DNA of 33,158 bases, taken from positions 1 to 33,158 of IMG/VR virus record IMGVR_UViG_3300040806_002670. One strand, written 5' to 3'. Each line of letters opens with the position of its first letter. The first letter of the stretch is position 1. Origin of the DNA: a virus. This document shows, piece by piece, positions 1 through 5,457 of this stretch. The notes below the pieces were generated by a model. The model searched no databases and was not told where the DNA came from. It saw only the letters and a program-made list of their open reading frames with translations. A program made the position numbers and the translations under genes.

Positions 1-707
1 TCGAGGTCGGCGAGTGTGAACTCGGTGCGGGTCTCGAAGTCGACGATGATGAATCGACCGGCGCCGGGACCGTTCCGCATCGGCTCGAACGGAATCGCGA
101 CCAGCGAGTCGGCAGCGGCAAGGTCGCGACTGCTAATCAGCATGCGAGCCTCGGCCTCAGTCGGGCAGGAGACGGCGTGGTGCCGGTCGTGGTAGCCGCG
201 GAGGTCGGCGGCGACGGCGAGCATCAGACCGCAGATGTCCGGAACCTGAGCAGCGACCCGCTCGAAGGTCTCGCCGATCCGGTCACGGTCGAACACTTCG
301 AGCTCGTCCTCCCAATGCCGCGGGAAGTCGTGCGCCATTGCGTCGTCAGGGTTCAGGTCGAGCCCGAACGCAGCGAGCAGGTACAGCGTTCGGTACGGGT
401 TGCCGCCGGTCGCCGGGAGCATGGCGAAGAACGCCTGCAGCCGGTCGTGGATCGGCAGCCGCTCGACGGCGAGATCGCAGTAGGCGGCGGCAAGCGTGAA
501 GACGTCGCCGAGTGGCGATTCGTCGCCGCGGAATCGCCGAACGGAATCGCGGGCGGTGTCGATGCCGAACGTGGCGAGGCAGGCTTCGAGGTCGGCGATC
601 GCCGCGAGCACGGGATCGGAGGTGTCGGACTCGCCCGACCGAATCGCATCGGCGACGGATCGAAGGCGGGTCCAGAGGGTGGGCAGGTTGCGGGCGTTGC
701 TGGTCAT
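1..707 (-). CDS. Unknown early-region protein, runs off the left edge (partial)
   Basis: Reading the minus strand from the ATG at 707, the frame stays open for 235 codons to the window edge, so the C-terminus is missing. It starts MTSNARNLPTLWTRLRSVAD and later contains FFAMLPATGGNPYRTLYLLA, a mix typical of a soluble, mostly helical protein. I recognise no family. Codon third positions are strongly GC-rich, as in the neighbouring genes, which supports real coding. The start is favoured by a GGAG seven bases upstream, inside a leader (CCACCTACCAC...) that also precedes the two upstream genes. It lies 22 bases downstream of the stop of the 58-residue gene, so the three genes look like one operon. 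Position after the long non-coding stretch and in the same direction suggests an early phage gene, but this is inference. Confidence 0.75.
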   Translation of the reverse strand, partial: MTSNARNLPTLWTRLRSVADAIRSGESDTSDPVLAAIADLEACLATFGIDTARDSVRRFRGDESPLGDVFTLAAAYCDLAVERLPIHDRLQAFFAMLPATGGNPYRTLYLLAAFGLDLNPDDAMAHDFPRHWEDELEVFDRDRIGETFERVAAQVPDICGLMLAVAADLRGYHDRHHAVSCPTEAEARMLISSRDLAAADSLVAIPFEPMRNGPGAGRFIIVDFETRTEFTLADL

Positions 708-729
708 CGGTGGCTCCGGTGGTAGGTGG
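708..729 (-). promoter_or_regulatory. Repeated leader with ribosome site, copy A
   Basis: The minus strand between the TGA at 732-730 and the ATG at 707 reads CCACCTACCACCGGAGCC then ACCG. It contains a GGAG Shine-Dalgarno seven bases before the start. It is nearly identical to the leaders at 907-925 and 1418-1440, so the spacer appears to have been duplicated together with the gene starts or conserved as a translation signal. Confidence 0.7.
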
Positions 730-906
730 TCAGGCGGTCGGGGTGTCGGTGTGGACGGTGACGCCGTTGAATCGAGCCTCGCGGATGAGGCGGTCGTCGG
801 ACGCGGCGCGGAGTTCACGCCCATACTCGCGGGCGACTTGATGCTCACCCTCCGCGCGGTACGGGCGAAGAATGTCGGCGATGATGCGGTCGCGGTCGAT
901 GTTCAT
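730..906 (-). CDS. Small unknown protein, 58 residues
   Basis: A short charged protein beginning MNIDRDRIIADILRPYRAEG and ending TVHTDTPTA. It is predicted mostly helical, with alternating Arg/Glu/Asp, and has no membrane segment or cysteine. The ATG at 906 is chosen because a GGAG lies six bases upstream within the conserved leader and because it sits 19 bases after the stop of the 163-residue gene. A longer reading back to 1044 has no ribosome site and would overlap that gene. I do not recognise the family. Small acidic/basic helical proteins of this size are common early phage products that bind host proteins, but nothing in the sequence shows a target. Confidence 0.65.
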   Translation of the reverse strand: MNIDRDRIIADILRPYRAEGEHQVAREYGRELRAASDDRLIREARFNGVTVHTDTPTA

Positions 907-925
907 GGTGGACTCCGATAGGTGG
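907..925 (-). promoter_or_regulatory. Repeated leader with ribosome site, copy B
   Basis: On the minus strand this spacer reads CCACCTATCGGAGTCCACC directly after the TGA of the 163-residue gene and before the ATG at 906. It is a slightly shortened version of copies A and C: the CCACCTA start and the GGAG core are kept. Confidence 0.65.
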
Positions 926-1417
926 TCAGGCGTTCGGGTCGTCGTGGCGGATGACGTCGGTGCGGTCGAGCCAGCCGTGGCGGAGGGCCGCGGGCGTGTC
1001 GGCGGGTGCGTTCTGCCACCAGACGTAGAGGTACTCGCGACCATCGCGGGCCTTCGCCCACGTCTCAGTACCGCCGCACGCGGCGATCCAGCGGGCGTCG
1101 TTGACCACGCGGGTCTCGGCGTGGGCGTCGACCTCGCCGTCGGCAGTCATGACGTCGGCGAGCATGCCTTCCAATTGGGCGAGATCGTCCGACCGGAATT
1201 CGGCGTTGTCGATGATCAGCAGGAATCGACCCGCCGCACGCGGGAAGGACTCGCGAACCGCGGCGTCGCACGCGGGAACGTCGATGATCGAGTAGGCGTC
1301 GTCGACGTCGGCGGGCGTGCCGTCGGTGACCGGCGAGTAGAGGAAGGCGGCGACGCCGCGGGCGAACCCCGCAGACGACCACGCGAGGTCGGAGTAGTGG
1401 TGGCGGTCGGACGGCAT
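926..1417 (-). CDS. Unknown protein, 163 residues, first gene after the non-coding region
   Basis: The protein begins MPSDRHHYSDLAWSSAGFAR and is acidic, with a hydrophobic strand FLLIIDNAEF (about residues 65-74) and an aromatic stretch REYLYVWWQNAPAD near residue 130. It has no signal peptide or membrane segment. The ATG at 1417 has AGGAG at good spacing in the leader. The other minus-strand frames across here are Arg/Pro-rich shadows, while this frame has balanced composition and GC-rich third positions. No family recognised. It is the first of three consecutive minus-strand genes downstream of about 800 bases lacking genes, so its promoter should lie in that region. The role of an early gene is inferred from position only. 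Confidence 0.72.
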   Translation of the reverse strand: MPSDRHHYSDLAWSSAGFARGVAAFLYSPVTDGTPADVDDAYSIIDVPACDAAVRESFPRAAGRFLLIIDNAEFRSDDLAQLEGMLADVMTADGEVDAHAETRVVNDARWIAACGGTETWAKARDGREYLYVWWQNAPADTPAALRHGWLDRTDVIRHDDPNA

Positions 1418-1440
1418 CGGTCGGCTCCTGTGGTAGGTGG
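1418..1440 (-). promoter_or_regulatory. Repeated leader with ribosome site, copy C
   Basis: The minus strand reads CCACCTACCACAGGAGCC then GACCG before the ATG at 1417. Unlike copies A and B it is not preceded by a stop codon of an upstream gene. That marks the 163-residue gene as the first of the operon. Confidence 0.65.
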
Positions 1441-1828
1441 TCGCCGGGCGACGTGCCGCGGCTCGCTGATGGTACCGTCTCGATCGGTCGATGTCACGAC
1501 GTTCTGCAGAGTTTCCTGCAGATTGCGACCGCCGATCTCGAGCGACCTGGCCCTAAATCCTTTACGTTCCAGGCACTTACGGTCGTCTCGCGTGCCGTCG
1601 ATCGGCCGACAAAAAAGGCAGGGCCGCAGGACGGGGCGGCACGAGTTGTGGCACCGCCCGCCGTGCATCGGATGCGACGCGCACGCCCCGCAGCATCCGG
1701 CGACCCCGCCGCGGTCGACCCCTCCCCCCCCGGTCGTCGTGGTCCACAGAAGACCCCGCCGGTCGCCGCTGCTGGTGCCGCCGCGGGCGATTCGGTGGCG
1801 TCCTGTGGCGACGCTGTGGCGGATGGCG

Positions 1829-1843
1829 CCCGCCCGCCCGCCC
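1829..1843 (-). other. G-quadruplex-type motif on the minus strand
   Basis: The minus strand contains four GGG tracts separated by single C bases (G3-C-G3-C-G3-C-G3), with a further GGG a few bases away at 1849-1851. This matches the tightest class of predicted G-quadruplex (loops of one base). It lies in the gene-free region upstream of the early genes, on their coding strand, so it would also be present in a leader RNA if transcription starts further upstream. Confidence 0.6.
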
Positions 1844-1857
1844 GCGCGCCCGCACAC

Positions 1858-1882
1858 GGGGGGCGGGGGGGGCGACGCCGGG
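1858..1882 (+). other. G-tract block on the plus strand
   Basis: Directly beside the minus-strand motif, the plus strand has G6-C-G8 followed by CGACGCCGGGG. Runs this long are unusual even at this GC content. Together with the adjacent C-rich arm (CCCGCCCGCC...) they can also form a large hairpin with the ACAC near 1854-1857 in the loop. Confidence 0.5.
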
Positions 1883-1898
1883 GTCGCGTCACGATACT

Positions 1899-1920
1899 GC
1901 CGCTCAGAAATTTCTGCGGC
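1899..1920. repeat. Inverted repeat (operator-like palindrome)
   Basis: The plus strand reads GCCG CT CAGAAATTTCTG CGGC. The centre CAGAAATTTCTG is a perfect 12-base palindrome, flanked by complementary GCCG and CGGC arms with a two-base asymmetry. Perfect AT-centred dyads of this size in a GC-rich non-coding region are typical of dimeric repressor sites. No repressor is visible in the window, so the role is inference. Confidence 0.45.
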
Positions 1921-1931
1921 GCACATTTTGA

Positions 1932-1961
1932 ACCCGCGTTTTTCGTTCAAAAAAGCCGGGT
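1932..1961. repeat. Hairpin with AT inner stem
   Basis: ACCCG (1932-1936) pairs with CGGGT (1957-1961), and T5 (1939-1943) pairs with the A run at 1949-1954, with a loop CGTTC. It could form in RNA from either strand. No following U tract makes it a standard terminator. Confidence 0.4.
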
Positions 1962-2101
1962 GTCTAGATATCGGAGGGGTTAGGGGGCAGGGGTGGCAGC
2001 AGGGAGGACTCCACACGGTGCAGATTCCACGATGATTCACCGCAGAGAAGCGGCTGCCCGTCTTCTCTCCGCCAAGCCTCTTCCCAGCTACTAACCTCCC
2101 A

Positions 2102-2125
2102 ACTCCCGAAAGGGGGACCGGGAGT
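2102..2125. repeat. Hairpin ACTCCCG / CGGGAGT
   Basis: A perfect seven-base stem (2102-2108 with 2119-2125) encloses ten bases. On the plus strand an alternative CCC-GAAA-GGG tetraloop hairpin is possible inside it. It lies downstream of the large terminase in transcription order. There is no T tract, so terminator function is not established. Confidence 0.4.
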
Positions 2126-2170
2126 CGCCGCAAGGAAGACAGAACCGTTGGACGTGACCTGCGCAGTACG

Positions 2171-2223
2171 CGCGCGAAATTTTTTGAATTTGGGACGCGC
2201 GCAGAATTTTTTGAATTTGACGG
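2171..2223. repeat. Two AT-rich 27-base tandem repeats in a GC-rich setting
   Basis: The core AATTTTTTGAATTTG occurs twice (2178-2192 and 2205-2219), 27 bases apart. Each is preceded by a CGCGCG block. Outside the core the copies differ at a few bases, so they are diverged direct repeats. It is the most AT-rich point of the gene-free region, which suits a DNA-unwinding element, an origin or a promoter-upstream element. It could also lie within a terminal repeat. Function is inferred only. Confidence 0.6.
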
Positions 2224-2245
2224 CGCATTGTTTGGAATCTGCAGA

Positions 2246-2476
2246 ATGCACTCAAGATCTGATTCAAGGTACGACAACACCCGCCAGCGTTTGACGCGGC
2301 ACGCCGGCGACGCTGCTCGTTTCGGAACGCCGCTGGAGGCGGAGCACTGTGCCTCGTTCCTTCAGGCGTGGGGGGTGCTCAAGAACTGGCCGGTCGTCGA
2401 GCGGCTCGGCCCCGGATGGACTCTTCGATACTTGGTCGACAAGGAGAAGTTCTATGTCGCGGACCCGAATCAGTGA
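2246..2476 (+). CDS. Small unknown protein on the plus strand, convergent with the large terminase
   Basis: The only plus-strand frame I consider real. From the ATG at 2246 it encodes 76 residues, including RFGTPLEAEHCASFLQAWGV and then GWTLRYLVDKEKFYVADPNQ. The composition is protein-like (hydrophobic/charged alternation, several Trp) and third positions are GC-rich. The minus strand has no competing frame over most of it. A GGA triplet lies about nine bases before the ATG, a modest ribosome site; a TTG at 2228 is an alternative start. The end overlaps the last codons of the large terminase tail-to-tail by seven bases. No family recognised. Opposite orientation to everything else suggests a separate promoter, perhaps near the AT-rich repeats just upstream. 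Confidence 0.5.
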   Translation: MHSRSDSRYDNTRQRLTRHAGDAARFGTPLEAEHCASFLQAWGVLKNWPVVERLGPGWTLRYLVDKEKFYVADPNQ

Positions 2477-4143
2477 TGCTCGAACCAGCGGGGTTCTGAG
2501 CCGTAGCCCAGGCCCATCGCTTGGTAGTGCTCACGGAGTTGGTCCTCGAGCCGCTGCTGCCGGCGGCGTTGGGCAGCCTCGTCAGGGTTGTGCCCCACGG
2601 TCTCCTGCCAGAGGCGGACCGCCATCGCGAGGGATTCCAGCTCGTCGTCGTGCTTGAGGCAGTTCCGTTGCCTGGTGAGGCGGGTGAGTTGCCTCTGGAG
2701 GTCCTGATTCGCAGCCACGCCGGGCGAGATCACCAGACGGTGCTGGTTCATGATCGGCTCAAGGGCGCCGATGATCCGCAGTTCCTTCTGGCCCGAAACC
2801 CGCATGGAGTCGAGGGAGCAGCCCCAGTCCTCTGTGAAGTGGTCGTGGAGGACGGATCGGAACAACTCCACAAACATCCCCTGACCGAAGTTGTCCTCGA
2901 CCACGATTTCGCGGACCTTCAACTCCCTCGCCCGCTCGGCCAGTCGGCAAAGGGTGTCCGGGTCGTACCCTCCGACCAGGCCTCCGACGTCGAGACAGAA
3001 GAGTCGGCCGTTCAACTCAGCCACAATCGCATATCCGGTCTTGTCAGCACCGCGGCCCGACGGGTCGACCCACATCTTGACGCTGGAATAGTTCGACCAG
3101 TCCTGCGAGTACATGATCGGTCCATAGAACCCGTCAGACCCGAAGCCAAGACTCGCGATCTCCTCAAGGCGAGTGGTGCCGCCGCGGTCATTCGTTCTGC
3201 CCCACGCAATCGACATCGGGGCCTGGTCGACTTGCACTGGGAACACGATGAGGTCAGACAGCTTGAGGGGGTACTCAAGGCCGTCCGTGACCTTCGTGAG
3301 CAGCATGTACTGCATCGCAAACAGGGACCTGCCCTCAGAGGCCTCACGATCGCTCAGTTCCTCTTCGTCGAACCGATCCGGCCACACAGGCGTCCCAGGC
3401 TCCTCGCCGCTCTGGAGGCGTTCTACGAGCTCCTGAGCGAGATCGTCCGTGACCTCCTCTGGACGAGGCAGGCGAGCGGGCCAGCAGCGGAACGTGTAGC
3501 CGCTCTCCGCCATCTTGTCGTAGAGCGACTCTTGGTGGAACGGGGTGCCGAGGAAGATGACGTCGCCGCCAGGCACGATGATGTTGTCGAGTTCGGTGAC
3601 CTCGTTCCTCAGACGCTCCCGCATCTCAAGCGTCATTGAGTTCTGCATCGATTCGATGTCGTCGCCGATGATCAACGACGCACGCGACCCGGTGATCTGC
3701 CCGGTGATCGAGGCCGCGGTGAACGACGGCGTTCGGTCGTTGTCGGCAGGTCCGATATCGAACTTGGTCGCCGAGTCACGCTGCCCGCCCTTGCGGTCTG
3801 GGGCCATGTGCTGAAGCCATCGCACCTGGCCGATCCACTTCCGCACCATGTAGAGCGAGTCCTTCGAGTGCTTCTCCGACTTGGAGATGATCAGCACCCG
3901 CTCGTTCTTGTTCCGGAAAAGCCGCCAGACGGCGTACCCCAGGGTCACGAACGTCTTCGACGCACCACGGAACGCTCGGATCCCACGCCGGCGGGGGCCT
4001 GCCTGCAGCCAGCGGGCGATCTCACGCTGATGCTGGGCGATCGGGGGCAGGCCGATCTCGGCCCAGAGCTGCTCGAGAAAGAACTCAAAGTCGTCATGAA
4101 GCCGCTCGATGTAGGCGTACACCTCATCGTTCACGTCACTCAT
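2470..4143 (-). CDS. terL: Terminase large subunit (T7 gp19-like DNA packaging ATPase/nuclease)
   Basis: 557 residues; T7 gp19 is 586. It pumps phage DNA through the portal into the prohead and cuts the concatemer. The N-terminal ATPase shows a variant Walker A, RAFRGASKT (residues 56-64), and a Walker B, LIIGDDIE (157-164, with D162 and E164). A coupling-type motif LGTPFHQESLY follows at 198-208. The C-terminal RNase H-like nuclease has acidic residues in MWVDPSGRGADKTG (D360), VVEDNFGQG (E416/D417) and HDDELES (D499/D500). The ATG at 4143 is used because AGGG precedes it at good spacing and it overlaps the oxygenase gene by eight bases; an upstream extension has no ribosome site. It is the last gene of the late operon. 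Confidence 0.96.
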   Translation of the reverse strand: MSDVNDEVYAYIERLHDDFEFFLEQLWAEIGLPPIAQHQREIARWLQAGPRRRGIRAFRGASKTFVTLGYAVWRLFRNKNERVLIISKSEKHSKDSLYMVRKWIGQVRWLQHMAPDRKGGQRDSATKFDIGPADNDRTPSFTAASITGQITGSRASLIIGDDIESMQNSMTLEMRERLRNEVTELDNIIVPGGDVIFLGTPFHQESLYDKMAESGYTFRCWPARLPRPEEVTDDLAQELVERLQSGEEPGTPVWPDRFDEEELSDREASEGRSLFAMQYMLLTKVTDGLEYPLKLSDLIVFPVQVDQAPMSIAWGRTNDRGGTTRLEEIASLGFGSDGFYGPIMYSQDWSNYSSVKMWVDPSGRGADKTGYAIVAELNGRLFCLDVGGLVGGYDPDTLCRLAERARELKVREIVVEDNFGQGMFVELFRSVLHDHFTEDWGCSLDSMRVSGQKELRIIGALEPIMNQHRLVISPGVAANQDLQRQLTRLTRQRNCLKHDDELESLAMAVRLWQETVGHNPDEAAQRRRQQRLEDQLREHYQAMGLGYGSEPRWFEHH

Positions 4144-4615
4144 CGGTTCCCTCGAAGAACATGAGGAACATCCACCTTTCGCCGCCCTTGTGTGGTGTCG
4201 CTTGGTGCCACAGTGGGCTGTTGTCCGCGGCGCTGGAGTAGACGAAGATTGATCCGAACAATTCGTCCTTGATCTTCCCATGCTGATCGCCATCTTCCCA
4301 CATGAACTGCCCGCCCTCAAAGGTCCACGGAGCGGTCAGAAGCGTGACGGCGCTGTACCGACACCACGGCATGTGGTTCGGGGTCAGGTTCGACGTGCAG
4401 CCATCGAAGTGCCAGAGGTGGCCCTTGCTCCTGCTTTCCAGATTCCAGTAGGACTGGCCGCCGATGCGAACAGGGGCGTGCTGTTTGACGATCTCCGCGA
4501 TTTCAAGGGCCGCCCCTTCCCATGCGTCTCGAGCGGGCTGACCACGAGGGCCGTCTATCTTGAGCAATCGCTCTCGCAACCCCGGCGTCACAACGTTCTG
4601 AATGAGCGTTCTCAT
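4136..4615 (-). CDS. 2OG-Fe(II) oxygenase superfamily protein
   Basis: 159 residues from the ATG at 4615, which overlaps the previous stop as ATGA; a GTG at 4639 is a weaker alternative. The double-stranded beta-helix signature is complete: iron ligands H69 and D71 in HLWHFDG, a GG turn in FEGGQF (101-102), distal iron ligand H137 in SPLWHQAT, and the 2-oxoglutarate-binding R147 ten residues later in PHKGGERW. This spacing matches prolyl-4-hydroxylase-like enzymes, which hydroxylate protein side chains or other small targets using Fe(II), oxygen and 2-oxoglutarate. The substrate is not evident. Its place directly upstream of, and overlapping, the large terminase means late expression, so a virion or packaging protein, or a host protein late in infection, could be the target (inference). 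Confidence 0.82.
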   Translation of the reverse strand: MRTLIQNVVTPGLRERLLKIDGPRGQPARDAWEGAALEIAEIVKQHAPVRIGGQSYWNLESRSKGHLWHFDGCTSNLTPNHMPWCRYSAVTLLTAPWTFEGGQFMWEDGDQHGKIKDELFGSIFVYSSAADNSPLWHQATPHKGGERWMFLMFFEGTDE

Positions 4616-4878
4616 CCGCGACTCTTCGTTCCGCTGCACTTCCAGCGCTTCCTCGAAAGACGGAGAGGGCTGTTCGGATCCTTCGCCGCCTTCGGCGAGT
4701 CACGCATCTGACCGGCAGATCTTGCGCAGTAGGCGTCGCCCTTCGCGGTTCCTGGCTTCACCCGCGGCCCGCCACCCTTGGCCTTGCCCGCCTGCCCGTA
4801 GCTCACCTTCTTGGTGCGTCCGGTCTTGGGGTTCTTGACCACCTTGACCTTCGCCTTGCCTCGTGCTGGTGTTGCCAT
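4612..4878 (-). CDS. Conserved small basic phage protein (KNPKTGR / AYCARS type)
   Basis: 88 residues, very Lys/Arg-rich, starting MATPARGKAKVKVVKNPKTG. It contains KKVSYGQAGKAKGG, PGTAKGDAYCARSAG and DPNSPLRLSRKRWKCSG. I recognise this motif set as a small uncharacterised protein common in environmental phages, usually near packaging or structural genes; its function is unknown. The two cysteines in AYCARS and KWKCxG-type contexts could bind metal or form a disulfide. The start overlaps the previous stop (TGATG) with a G-rich ribosome site (GGGGGTG) just upstream. The end overlaps the oxygenase start by four bases. Confidence 0.85.
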   Translation of the reverse strand: MATPARGKAKVKVVKNPKTGRTKKVSYGQAGKAKGGGPRVKPGTAKGDAYCARSAGQMRDSPKAAKDPNSPLRLSRKRWKCSGTKSRG

Positions 4879-5330
4879 CAATACACCCCCATGTATTGAG
4901 TAGGAGCGGCGGCGACGATGGTGTTCACGACGGTCACTGCATTTGGGTAGGCAAACCAACTGAGGTTTTGCCCGTTGGCTGACACGGTTGCATCGTTGAC
5001 ATTGACAGTGAGCCACACGTTGTCCGGGTCGTGCGGCTGATCTTGCCAGTGAATGGCAGCGCCACGGTAGCGTTTTCTGAACTCGAGACAGCCATCTTCG
5101 GTCTGGAACGAGCATAACACGACTCCTACCGCATTGATCGTCAGGCTGTACCACTGATGACGATCCCTGAGATCGAGCTCTCGCGGCCTCGGGTACGTCC
5201 CGTAATTGAACTCGACACGCACAAGGGTCACAACGTTGTTAGCCAACCCGCTTCTTGTACCTCTTTGGCCGGCATCGTACCTCGGGATTCGAGACCGCTT
5301 CTGCTTCTTTCTTGCTCGTATTCCTGGCAT
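4878..5330 (-). CDS. Unknown protein, 150 residues
   Basis: The N-terminal 25 residues are highly basic (MPGIRARKKQKRSRIPRYDA). They are followed by a region rich in beta-type residues, including VVTLVRVEFNYGTYPRPREL and LTVNVNDATVSANGQNLSWF, and a hydrophobic C-terminus ending PTQYMGVY. The basic tail might contact nucleic acid or the head interior. I do not recognise the family. The start follows the previous stop by three bases. It is translationally coupled to the next small basic protein through a TGATG overlap. It belongs to the cluster of small genes between the two terminase subunits. Confidence 0.75.
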   Translation of the reverse strand: MPGIRARKKQKRSRIPRYDAGQRGTRSGLANNVVTLVRVEFNYGTYPRPRELDLRDRHQWYSLTINAVGVVLCSFQTEDGCLEFRKRYRGAAIHWQDQPHDPDNVWLTVNVNDATVSANGQNLSWFAYPNAVTVVNTIVAAAPTQYMGVY

Positions 5331-5333
5331 GGG

Positions 5334-5450
5334 TCAGCCCTTCTTTCGCTTTCGCATGACCGCGATGCGGTCCTGCTTCTTCTTGGCTTCCTCGGCAGCC
5401 TTCTTGCCGGCCTTGGTGTACGGGTACTTCTTGTTTCCAACCTTGGGCAT
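5334..5450 (-). CDS. Tiny Lys-rich phage protein (MPKVGxKKxPYTxxGKKAA type)
   Basis: 38 residues beginning MPKVGNKKYPYTKAGKKAAE and ending in a Lys/Arg cluster. The motif K(F/Y)PYTxxGKxAA is one I know from very small, conserved and uncharacterised phage proteins near tail or packaging genes. The ATG at 5450 has GAGG five bases upstream and starts seven bases after the phosphoesterase stop. The longer frame reading upstream overlaps the phosphoesterase and is a shadow. The protein is almost entirely charged helix, so a nucleic-acid or scaffold-binding peptide is possible, but its function is unknown. Confidence 0.8.
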   Translation of the reverse strand: MPKVGNKKYPYTKAGKKAAEEAKKKQDRIAVMRKRKKG

Positions 5451-5457
5451 CGTGTCC

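Larger units (their letters stand above)
1418..2245. other. Long stretch without a convincing gene: probable genome-end / control region
   Basis: About 830 bases between the plus-strand small gene and the first early gene. Open frames here are long only because of GC-rich composition. They translate to Arg/Pro/Gly-rich low-complexity protein, and the longest minus frame runs straight through the leader of the 163-residue gene without stopping. The stretch holds two AT-rich 27-base tandem repeats (2171-2223), several inverted repeats (1899-1920, 1932-1961, 2102-2125), G-tract blocks on both strands (1829-1882) and a C8 run near 1724-1731. In T7-like genomes the terminal repeat and the early promoters lie between the terminase end and the first early genes. 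If this window crosses joined genome ends, the junction should be here (inference). Confidence 0.55.

Noticed and set aside
872-2035. Long plus-strand open frame of 387 codons across the early genes and the gene-free region
   Set aside because: It is Arg/Pro/Val-rich, lies opposite coding minus-strand genes with good ribosome sites, and reads through G/C low-complexity DNA. It is a GC-content shadow.
2171-2223. CRISPR-like repeat
   Set aside because: Only two diverged copies with no spacer of typical length and no cas genes.
1216-2280. Minus-strand frame of 354 codons, including a Cys-rich piece (CCGACASHPMHGGRC near 1660-1700) that resembles a zinc-binding motif
   Set aside because: It has no ribosome site at a sensible start, runs through the leader and into the 163-residue gene without stopping, and is low-complexity over most of its length. 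A short Cys-rich product cannot be ruled out but has no support.
2521-3639. Plus-strand frame of 372 codons opposite the large terminase
   Set aside because: It is the antisense shadow of terL; the minus-strand product has full catalytic motifs.
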